Shown here: in pieces, positions 1 to 5,588 of the stretch
How the letters are laid out: each line of letters opens with the position of its first letter
Numbering within the stretch: the stretch's first letter is position 1
NCBI GenBank assembly: GCA_017302355.1
Contig: JAFLDQ010000091.1
Location: 1 to 13,278 of the forward strand
Origin: Dechloromonas sp.
Lineage (GTDB): Bacteria > Pseudomonadota > Gammaproteobacteria > Burkholderiales > Rhodocyclaceae
Direction: 5' to 3'
Length of the DNA stretch: 13,278 bases
The notes under the pieces: generated by a model
Database searches by the model: none
What the model saw: the letters and a program-made list of their open reading frames with translations, nothing else
Told to the model about the DNA's origin: nothing
Position numbers and translations under genes: made by a program

Positions 1-2
1 GC

Positions 3-155
3 CTGAAGCGCCCCGGCGCCTGGTGGCGCGCCGCCAACGCTGAACACATGCTGGCGCTACGTCTCAATCGTGCCAATAGGCAGTGGCTTGCGTACTGGGC
101 GCGCCAGGCGAGTCACGGTGTGAGTCACGCGGCTTGCGAAAACACATCAGTTTGA
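3..155 (+). CDS. Transposase-like protein, C-terminal fragment (5' end outside window)
   Basis: An open frame enters from the left edge and ends at a TGA (153-155), giving 50 residues. It contains the segment RPGAWWRAANAEHMLALRL followed by a short Trp-rich tail. The pattern of a Trp pair, then an 'NAE-MLALR' helix, then a residue run ending in YW, recalls the C-terminal ends of some insertion-sequence transposases (ISKra4-like or ISLre2/UPF0236-like). I cannot fix the family from 50 residues. No catalytic residue lies in this piece, so activity cannot be judged. The 25 bp after the stop (156-180) may hold the right end of the element, but its partner end is outside the window, so no inverted repeat could be checked. 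It lies just upstream of a promoter and a broken tpiA, which suggests a mobile element involved in a local rearrangement. The call as a coding end is fairly safe; the transposase identity is an inference from memory. Confidence 0.55.
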   Translation: MKRPGAWWRAANAEHMLALRLNRANRQWLAYWARQASHGVSHAACENTSV

Positions 156-180
156 ATCGCACCCCAGGATCCCGCGTTTC

Positions 181-210
181 TTGACCCACGGACCGGCTGC
201 CCACTATAAT
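181..210 (+). promoter_or_regulatory. Sigma70-type promoter for secG and probably the downstream tRNA-nuo unit
   Basis: TTGACC (181-186) matches the -35 consensus at five of six bases. A perfect TATAAT -10 box lies at 205-210, with an 18-bp spacer. A start of transcription near 216-218 would give a leader of about 220 nt before secG, running through the tpiA remnant. This is the best promoter match I found by eye in the window, and no clear terminator separates it from secG, tRNA-Leu and nuoA. It may be the original tpiA promoter kept after loss of most of that gene, or it may have been formed or brought in with the adjacent mobile element. No operator or regulator site is recognisable. Confidence 0.72.
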
Positions 211-254
211 TCCACGATTATTCACGCAACCGAACCACCCGCGTGCGCGCAAAG

Positions 255-425
255 ATCCCGTGGCCGGAGGCCGGAAGATGCACGGCTGCCTGCAGCAGCG
301 CGCCGCATTGCCCGGTGCGGAATCCGCCCGGGTCGGTCGCACTTGCTGATGTCGATGGTGGGCTGATTGTCGGGGCGGCGCGGGTTGCCGGGGGCTTTCT
401 TGCGATTTGCCTTGCGGCAAACTGA
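255..425 (+). pseudogene. tpiA: Decayed 3' remnant of tpiA (triosephosphate isomerase)
   Basis: The last 28 codons before the TGA at 423-425 read ADVDGGLIVGAARVAGGFLA and then ICLAAN. This matches the usual TpiA C-terminus, in which a 'DIDGGLIGGASL' phosphate-binding turn is followed by 'FLAICRAA'. Upstream, in another frame starting at 278, the peptide MHGCLQQRAAL and then ESARV resembles the 'VHGFLRQR..' helix that precedes the TpiA 'LYGGSV' strand. That strand, with its phosphate-binding loop, is missing. So the remnant appears to have at least one frameshift and a deletion near 330-340. The catalytic Lys, His and Glu regions are absent, so no isomerase can be made. tpiA normally stands immediately before secG in betaproteobacteria, which supports the identity. 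An intact tpiA should exist elsewhere in the genome. The C-terminal match is clear; the upstream frame-shifted part is tentative, and the left limit is uncertain. Confidence 0.62.
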
Positions 426-436
426 TAGGCGGAAAC

Positions 437-808
437 ATGAACTGGGTTTTTTCTCTTCTTCTGACGGTCCATATCCTGGTGGCGCTGTCGATTATCGGCC
501 TCGTGCTGATGCAGCATGGCAAGGGCGCGGACATGGGGGCGGCGTTCGGCAGCGGCGCCTCCGGCAGCCTGTTCGGGGCGACGGGTTCGGCCAACTTTCT
601 CAGTCGCACGACTGGCGTCCTGGCGGCGGTGTTCTTCCTGACCAGCCTGAGTCTGGCTTATGTGGCCTCGCAGAAGCCAAAAACGACTGGCAGTGTGATG
701 CAGGAAACGGTACAATCCCAGCCGGTTTCGCAACCTGCGGCCATGGGTGGTGAGTCGCCCGCGGCGCCTGTGGAAGCCGGTTCAAAGGCAAAGGAAATTC
801 CGAAGTAA
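437..808 (+). CDS. secG: SecG, protein-export membrane subunit of the SecYEG translocon
   Basis: SecG is the small accessory subunit of the inner-membrane SecYEG channel and aids SecA-driven export. The 123-residue product has the family layout. The first membrane segment covers about residues 3-25 and ends in the VLMQ-GKGADMG motif. A glycine/serine-rich cytoplasmic loop follows (GSGASGSLFGATGSANF, about 38-54), then a second membrane segment at about 58-77, and a Pro/Ala/Gln-rich polar tail that is typically variable. I chose the ATG at 437 because an AGGCGGA ribosome site (427-433) precedes it and the protein then begins with the hydrophobic MNWVFSLLL. A start 10 codons upstream lacks such a site and would add unrelated residues. 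It lies 11 bp after the tpiA remnant and 52 bp before tRNA-Leu, the usual betaproteobacterial arrangement. Expression probably comes from the promoter at 181-210. Confidence 0.95.
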   Translation: MNWVFSLLLTVHILVALSIIGLVLMQHGKGADMGAAFGSGASGSLFGATGSANFLSRTTGVLAAVFFLTSLSLAYVASQKPKTTGSVMQETVQSQPVSQPAAMGGESPAAPVEAGSKAKEIPK

Positions 809-860
809 CGTAGGGCGGATTCCCTGGCATGGTCCCTCGCCGGGGTGGCCGAAAAGCAGT

Positions 861-945
861 GCCGACGTGGTGGAATTGGTAGACACGCTATCTTGAGGGG
901 GTAGTGGCGAGAGCTGTGCGAGTTCGAGTCTCGCCGTCGGCACCA
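861..945 (+). tRNA. tRNA-Leu, anticodon GAG
   Basis: An 85-nt class II tRNA folds cleanly. The 7-bp acceptor stem pairs GCCGACG (861-867) with CGTCGGC (935-941), followed by discriminator A942 and an encoded CCA (943-945). The D arm carries the leucine-type GGTAGACAC segment. The anticodon stem CTATC/GGTAG (888-892 / 900-904, one G-U pair) closes the loop TTGAGGG, with GAG at 895-897, which reads CUC and CUU leucine codons. A variable arm of about 13 nt follows, and then a perfect 5-bp T arm (GCGAG/CTCGC) with TTCGAGT in the loop. The sequence closely resembles E. coli tRNA-Leu(GAG). It sits between secG and nuoA without a visible terminator on either side. It is therefore probably processed from a longer secG-nuo transcript, though a weak private promoter inside secG cannot be excluded. 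Confidence 0.97.
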
Positions 946-1007
946 AAAAGGGGGCAGTGGCTTGGAAGCGCTGTGTCGTACAAGAAACTGAATACTGGCG
1001 GCGGATC

Positions 1008-1379
1008 ATGGAAAACTACTTTCCAATCCTGATGTTCGTTCTGGTGGGGATCGCGGTCGGCGTCTTGCCGGTTGCCATGGGATTCATGCTTGCCCCGAAT
1101 CGTCCCGATCCCGAGAAGCTCTCTCCCTACGAATGCGGCTTCGAGGCCTTCGAGGATGCGCGCATGAAGTTCGATGTGCGCTATTACCTGATCGCACTCC
1201 TCTTCATCCTCTTCGACCTGGAAATCGCGTTCCTGTTCCCCTGGGCAACGATTTTCAAGGACATCGTCGCGGCGGAATCGATAAAGCTCTTCGGATTTGT
1301 CGAGATGCTGATCTTCGTCGCCGTCTTGGTCATTGGCTATGTCTATGCCTGGGCCAAGGGCGCGCTTGAATGGGAATAG
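1008..1379 (+). CDS. nuoA: NuoA, NADH-quinone oxidoreductase subunit A
   Basis: NuoA is a small membrane subunit (ND3 homologue) at the junction of the two arms of complex I, next to the quinone chamber. The 123-residue product has three predicted membrane segments (about 5-27, 60-80 and 95-115). The long loop between the first two carries the hallmark [20 protein letters not shown] (residues 41-60), whose Cys lies close to the quinone tunnel in studied complexes. The conserved acidic pair of the [11 protein letters not shown] motif is present as D70 and E72, and E99 is in the third helix. The ATG at 1008 gives the family's standard MENYFP start. A GTG 17 codons upstream at 957 would add a charged, non-family extension and begins only 11 bp after the tRNA. 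The ribosome site is weak (GGCGGCGG at about 997-1004). nuoB follows after 9 bp. Confidence 0.96.
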   Translation: MENYFPILMFVLVGIAVGVLPVAMGFMLAPNRPDPEKLSPYECGFEAFEDARMKFDVRYYLIALLFILFDLEIAFLFPWATIFKDIVAAESIKLFGFVEMLIFVAVLVIGYVYAWAKGALEWE

Positions 1380-1388
1380 GGCTCGATC

Positions 1389-1865
1389 ATGGGTATTGAA
1401 GGCGTCCTCCAGGAAGGCTTCGTCACGACGACGGCCGACAAACTGATCAATTACATGCGCACCGGCTCGATGTGGCCGATGACCTTCGGTCTTGCCTGTT
1501 GTGCCATTGAAATGATCCACGCCGGTGTTGCGCGTTATGACCTCGACCGCTTCGGCATCGTCTTCAGGCCCAGTCCGCGCCAGTCGGACGTCATGGTCGT
1601 CGCCGGGACGCTGACCAACAAGATGGCGCCCGCCATGCGCAAGGTGTACGACCAGATGCCCGAGCCGCGCTGGGTGATCTCCATGGGATCGTGCGCCAAT
1701 GGCGGCGGCTACTACCATTATGCCTATTCGGTGGTGCGTGGCTGCGACCGCATCGTCCCGGTCGACATCTATGTGCCGGGTTGCCCGCCGACCGCCGAGG
1801 CGCTGATCTACGGGATCATTCAGTTGCAGAACAAGATTCGCCGCACCAATACCATTGCACGTTAA
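1389..1865 (+). CDS. nuoB: NuoB, NADH-quinone oxidoreductase subunit B (cluster N2)
   Basis: NuoB (PSST homologue) holds N2, the last [4Fe-4S] cluster of the chain, which passes electrons to quinone at the interface with NuoD. The 158-residue protein contains the tandem cysteines C37 and C38 in [11 protein letters not shown]102 in [13 protein letters not shown] and C132 in [11 protein letters not shown]. These are the four N2 ligands of the family. The [17 protein letters not shown] stretch and the [16 protein letters not shown] stretch are also standard. The length is usual for betaproteobacteria, and the C-terminus (IRRTNTIAR) is typical. The start is the only sensible ATG, 9 bp after nuoA. 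It is soluble, at the membrane face of the connecting arm. nuoC follows after 19 bp. Confidence 0.98.
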   Translation: MGIEGVLQEGFVTTTADKLINYMRTGSMWPMTFGLACCAIEMIHAGVARYDLDRFGIVFRPSPRQSDVMVVAGTLTNKMAPAMRKVYDQMPEPRWVISMGSCANGGGYYHYAYSVVRGCDRIVPVDIYVPGCPPTAEALIYGIIQLQNKIRRTNTIAR

Positions 1866-1884
1866 TTGCCGAGGCTGATTTGCT

Positions 1885-2490
1885 ATGTCCGCCAAGCTGG
1901 AAACGCTTAGCCAGAATCTTCAGAAGCACTTCGGGGACAAGCTGAAGGCATTCAAGCTTGACCTCGGCGAGTTGACGATCGAAGTGGCTGCCGCCGACTA
2001 TCTCGCCGTGATGACTTCCCTGCGTGACGAACCCGATCTCGGCTTCGAAGAACTGATGGACCTCTGCGGGGTCGATTATTCGGCCTACGGGGATGGCAGG
2101 TGGTCCGGCCGCCGCTTTGCCGTGGTTTCGCACCTGTTGTCGGTCGCTCACAACTGGCGCCTGCGCGTCCGGGTCTTTGCCGAAGATGACGAGTTTCCCG
2201 CGGTGGATTCGGTGACCGGCGTGTGGAAGAGCGTGAACTGGTTCGAGCGCGAGGCGTTCGACCTTTTTGGCATCGCCTTCGTCGGCCATGACGATCTGCG
2301 CCGCATCCTCACCGATTACGGGTTCATCGGTCATCCGTTTCGCAAGGATTTCCCGATATCCGGCCATGTCGAAATGCGCTACGACCCGGATCAGGCTCGC
2401 GTCATCTACCAGCCGGTGACGATCGAGCCTCGCGAGAACACGCCGCGCGTGGTACGCGAAGACACCTACGGAGATCCCGCTCATGGCTGA
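1885..2490 (+). CDS. nuoC: NuoC, NADH-quinone oxidoreductase subunit C
   Basis: NuoC (30-kDa / ND9 family) is a cofactor-free structural subunit of the connecting arm. The 201-residue protein has an alpha/beta N-terminal half with the LMDLCGVDY motif at about 57-65. It then has the family signature beginning [12 protein letters not shown] (about 117-128), running on through [19 protein letters not shown]. It is a separate gene here, unlike the fused nuoCD of E. coli and relatives, which fits a betaproteobacterium. The ATG at 1885 is preceded by GAGG at 1871-1874. The last 8 bp overlap the start of nuoD, so the two are probably translationally coupled, giving the equal amounts the complex needs. 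Confidence 0.97.
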   Translation: MSAKLETLSQNLQKHFGDKLKAFKLDLGELTIEVAAADYLAVMTSLRDEPDLGFEELMDLCGVDYSAYGDGRWSGRRFAVVSHLLSVAHNWRLRVRVFAEDDEFPAVDSVTGVWKSVNWFEREAFDLFGIAFVGHDDLRRILTDYGFIGHPFRKDFPISGHVEMRYDPDQARVIYQPVTIEPRENTPRVVREDTYGDPAHG

Positions 2491-3736
2491 TATCCGCAAC
2501 TTCACCCTGAATTTCGGCCCGCAGCATCCGGCTGCGCATGGCGTGCTGCGCCTGGTTCTCGAACTCGACGGCGAAGTGGTGCAGCGTGCCGACCCGCACA
2601 TCGGCTTGCTCCATCGCGCAACGGAAAAGCTGGCGGAAACGCGGACCTGGGTGCAGTCGGTCCCCTACATGGACCGCCTCGACTACATGTCGATGATGTG
2701 CAACGAGCACGCGTACTGCATGGCCATCGAGCGCCTGCTCGATGTCGATGTCCCGATCCGCGGCAAGTACATCCGCACGATGTTCGACGAAGTCACGCGC
2801 ATACTCAACCATCTGCTGTGGATCGGCTGCCATGCGCTGGACGTCGGAGCGATGACGATGGCGCTGTACACGTTCCGCGAGCGCGAGGATCTGATGGATG
2901 TGTATGAGGCGGTCTCGGGCGCCCGCATGCATGCCGCCTACTATCGTCCGGGCGGGGTTTACCGCGATCTTCCCGACAGAATGGCGCAGTACCAGGAGTC
3001 GACCTGGACCAATGCGAAGAAGGCCAGGGAAAGGAACGAGAACCGCAGTGGAACGCTCCTCGACTTCCTCGAGGACTTCACCAACCGCTTCCCGACCTAT
3101 CACTCCGAATACCACACCCTGCTGACCGACAACCGGATCTGGAAGCAGCGCCTGGTCAACGTCGGTGTCGTGGCGCCGGAGCGCGCCATGCAGATGGGCT
3201 TCACCGGCGCGATGCTGCGCGGTTCGGGAATTGCCTGGGACCTGCGCAAGAAGCAGCCGTACGCCGCTTACGACAAGGTGGACTTCGACATACCGGTCGG
3301 CGTCAATGGCGACAGCTATGACCGCTATCTGGTGCGCATGGAGGAGATGCTGCAGTCCAACCGGATCATCCGGCAGTGCATCGAATGGCTGCGCAACAAT
3401 CCGGGGCCGGTGATCACCGACAACCACAAGGTCGCGCCGCCATCGCGCGAGGACATGAAGTCCAACATGGAGGAGTTGATCCACCACTTCAAGCTGTTTA
3501 CCGAGGGGATCCACGTTCCGCCCGGTGAAGTGTATGCCGCCGTCGAGCATCCCAAGGGCGAGTTCGGCATCTATGTCATTTCCGACGGCGCCAACAAGCC
3601 GTACCGCCTGAAGATTCGGCCGCCGGGCTATGTGCACCTCGCGGGCATGGACGAGATGTCGCGCGGCCACATGATTGCCGACGTCGTGACGATTATCGGT
3701 TCCCAGGATGTTGTTTTTGGCGAGATTGACCGCTGA
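2483..3736 (+). CDS. nuoD: NuoD, NADH-quinone oxidoreductase subunit D (quinone site)
   Basis: NuoD (49-kDa subunit) is related to the large subunit of NiFe hydrogenases and forms most of the quinone-binding chamber together with NuoB. The 417-residue length is usual for the unfused form. The N-terminus carries [22 protein letters not shown]19 and Y68 (in [12 protein letters not shown]) correspond to the His and Tyr that contact the quinone head group in structurally studied enzymes. Further conserved blocks include [32 protein letters not shown], and [18 protein letters not shown] near the C-terminus, which ends in the standard DVVFGEIDR. The ATG at 2483 lies inside the end of nuoC, with GGAG at 2470-2473 as ribosome site. 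The stop TGA shares one base with the ATG of nuoE. No hydrogenase metal-ligand cysteines are expected or seen. Confidence 0.98.
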   Translation: MADIRNFTLNFGPQHPAAHGVLRLVLELDGEVVQRADPHIGLLHRATEKLAETRTWVQSVPYMDRLDYMSMMCNEHAYCMAIERLLDVDVPIRGKYIRTMFDEVTRILNHLLWIGCHALDVGAMTMALYTFREREDLMDVYEAVSGARMHAAYYRPGGVYRDLPDRMAQYQESTWTNAKKARERNENRSGTLLDFLEDFTNRFPTYHSEYHTLLTDNRIWKQRLVNVGVVAPERAMQMGFTGAMLRGSGIAWDLRKKQPYAAYDKVDFDIPVGVNGDSYDRYLVRMEEMLQSNRIIRQCIEWLRNNPGPVITDNHKVAPPSREDMKSNMEELIHHFKLFTEGIHVPPGEVYAAVEHPKGEFGIYVISDGANKPYRLKIRPPGYVHLAGMDEMSRGHMIADVVTIIGSQDVVFGEIDR

Positions 3737-4209
3737 TGTTTGCCGCTGAAACCCTCAAGAAATTCGACCGCGAGATTGCCAAGTATCCGACCGACCAGAA
3801 GCAGTCGGCAGTCATGGCCTGTCTCGCACATGCCCAGGAAGAAAAGGGCTGGCTGTCTCCCGAAGCCATCGAGGCGGTGGCCGTGTATCTCGGCATGTCG
3901 CCGATCGCAGCCTATGAAGTCGCTTCCTTCTACAACATGTATGACCTGAAGCCGGTCGGCAAGTACAAGATCACGGTCTGTACCAACCTGCCCTGCGCGC
4001 TGTCCGGCGGCTATCACGCCGGGGACTACGTGCAGAAGAAGCTCGGCATCGGTTACGGCGAAACCACCGCGGACGGCAGGTTCACCCTGAAGGAGGGCGA
4101 GTGCATGGGTGCCTGCGGCGATGCACCGGTGATGATCGTCAATAACCGCAGCATGTGCGGCCACATGCATCCGGAGCAGATCGACAAGCTGCTGGAGGAG
4201 TGCAAATAA
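3736..4209 (+). CDS. nuoE: NuoE, NADH-quinone oxidoreductase subunit E (cluster N1a)
   Basis: NuoE (24-kDa subunit) has a thioredoxin-like fold and carries the [2Fe-2S] cluster N1a beside the flavin site of NuoF. The 157-residue protein shows the four ligands C82 and C87 (VCTNLPCAL) and C123 and C127 ([12 protein letters not shown]), in the family's spacing. The N-terminal helical part contains [20 protein letters not shown] and [20 protein letters not shown], both typical. The start overlaps the nuoD stop (TGATG), and the stop overlaps the nuoF start (TAATG). The gene thus sits in a run of coupled cistrons. The protein acts in the peripheral arm, facing the cytoplasm. Confidence 0.98.
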   Translation: MFAAETLKKFDREIAKYPTDQKQSAVMACLAHAQEEKGWLSPEAIEAVAVYLGMSPIAAYEVASFYNMYDLKPVGKYKITVCTNLPCALSGGYHAGDYVQKKLGIGYGETTADGRFTLKEGECMGACGDAPVMIVNNRSMCGHMHPEQIDKLLEECK

Positions 4210-5537
4210 TGGCGATGCTCGGTTCGATCAATGGTGTCCTGATGGAGGGCCTTGACGGCGACAGGACTTGGCGCCTCAAGGATTACGTTGCCCGTGGAGG
4301 CTATGCCCAGTTGCGGCGCATCCTCGAAAGCGGGATGTCCCAGGAGGAGGTGATCAGCGAGGTCAAGAAGTCCGTCCTGCGCGGACGTGGCGGCGCCGGC
4401 TTCCCGACCGGTCTGAAGTGGTCATTCATGCCGCGCTCGTTCCCGGGCGACAAGTACGTCGTCTGCAACACCGATGAAGGCGAGCCCGGTACCTTCAAGG
4501 ACCGTGACATCATGCGCTTCAATCCGCATTCGGTCATCGAGGGCATGGCGATCGCCGGCTTTGCCATGGGCGCCAACCGTGGCTACAACTATGTGCATGG
4601 CGAAATCTGGGAAATCTACGTTCGATTCGAGGAGGCGCTCGAAGAAGCGCGTGCAGCCGGCCTGATCGGACAGAACATCCTCGGTTCGGGCTTCAACTTC
4701 GAACTCTTCGCCCACCACGGCTACGGCGCCTACATCTGCGGCGAGGAAACGGCGCTGCTCGAGTCGATCGAGGGCAAGAAGGGGCAGCCGCGATTCAAGC
4801 CGCCGTTCCCGGCGTCGTTCGGCCTCTACGGCAAGCCGACGACGATCAACAACACCGAAACCTTCGCTTCCATCCCGTTCATTCTGAAAATGGGCGGCGA
4901 GGAGTTTCTCAATCTGGGCAAGCCCAACAACGGCGGCACCAAGCTCTTCTCGGTTTCGGGTCATGTCAATCGCCCCGGAAACTATGAGATTCCTCTGGGC
5001 ACGCCTTTCTCCACATTGCTGGAGATGTGTGGCGGGATGCGTGGCGGGCGCAAGCTCAAGGCCGTCATTCCTGGAGGGTCGTCCGCTCCCGTGATACCCG
5101 GCGTGGTGATGATGGAAACAACGATGGACTATGACTCGATCAGCAAGGCCGGCTCGATGCTCGGTTCCGGTGCGGTCATCGTCATGGACGAAACGGTGTG
5201 CATGGTCAAGGCGCTGGAGCGACTGTCGTTCTTCTATTACGAAGAGTCCTGCGGGCAATGTACGCCGTGCCGCGAAGGAACCGCCTGGATGTACAAGGTG
5301 GTGCACCGGATCGAGAACGGGCAGGGCAGGCACGAGGATCTGGATCTGCTGAACAGCGTGCTGGGCAATATCATGGGTCGCACCATTTGCGCGCTCGGCG
5401 ACGCGGCGGCATTGCCGGTGCAGAGTTTTCTCAAGCATTTCCGCAGCGAATTCGAGTACCACATTGAACACAAGACCTGTCAGGTTCCCAGGGATGTGCA
5501 ATGGGCCGGCAGCGGTTTCCACAAGGTTCAGGCCTGA
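4209..5537 (+). CDS. nuoF: NuoF, NADH-quinone oxidoreductase subunit F (NADH/FMN site, cluster N3)
   Basis: NuoF (51-kDa subunit) binds NADH and FMN, takes the hydride and feeds electrons to N3. In the 442-residue product, the glycine-rich loop [17 protein letters not shown] lies at residues 59-75. The FMN/NADH segment [14 protein letters not shown] is at 87-100, and [20 protein letters not shown] at 173-192. The N3 [4Fe-4S] ligands are C348, C351 and C354 in [12 protein letters not shown], with C394 in [11 protein letters not shown] chose the ATG at 4209, which overlaps the nuoE stop, because GGAGGAG (4194-4200) is well placed for it. A second ATG two codons later (4215) is possible. An in-frame ATG at 4155 lies inside nuoE and adds non-family residues. 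A 51-bp gap separates it from nuoG. Confidence 0.98.
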   Translation: MAMLGSINGVLMEGLDGDRTWRLKDYVARGGYAQLRRILESGMSQEEVISEVKKSVLRGRGGAGFPTGLKWSFMPRSFPGDKYVVCNTDEGEPGTFKDRDIMRFNPHSVIEGMAIAGFAMGANRGYNYVHGEIWEIYVRFEEALEEARAAGLIGQNILGSGFNFELFAHHGYGAYICGEETALLESIEGKKGQPRFKPPFPASFGLYGKPTTINNTETFASIPFILKMGGEEFLNLGKPNNGGTKLFSVSGHVNRPGNYEIPLGTPFSTLLEMCGGMRGGRKLKAVIPGGSSAPVIPGVVMMETTMDYDSISKAGSMLGSGAVIVMDETVCMVKALERLSFFYYEESCGQCTPCREGTAWMYKVVHRIENGQGRHEDLDLLNSVLGNIMGRTICALGDAAALPVQSFLKHFRSEFEYHIEHKTCQVPRDVQWAGSGFHKVQA

Positions 5538-5588
5538 ACGAAACCTGCCAAGCGACAGATACGAAAGAACTGGCTACAAGGTAGCGAC

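Noticed and set aside
64..733. Minus-strand frames of 171-181 codons over the secG leader and secG.
   Set aside because: They overlap a clear promoter, the tpiA remnant and secG on the other strand, and show no family resemblance.
809..860. A possible terminator after secG, around the CCCTCGCCGGGG segment.
   Set aside because: Only a short imperfect stem can form, and no T run follows it.
946..1007. A possible separate nuoA promoter in the spacer after the tRNA.
   Set aside because: TTGGAA (962-967) and AATACT (991-996) are both imperfect and are 23 bp apart, too far for a normal sigma70 promoter.
888..1895. A 335-codon minus-strand frame covering nuoA, nuoB and part of the tRNA.
   Set aside because: It crosses a tRNA and two clear genes and has shadow-type composition.
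2402..3670. A 422-codon minus-strand frame opposite nuoD.
   Set aside because: It is the same composition artefact; the plus-strand NuoD is unambiguous.
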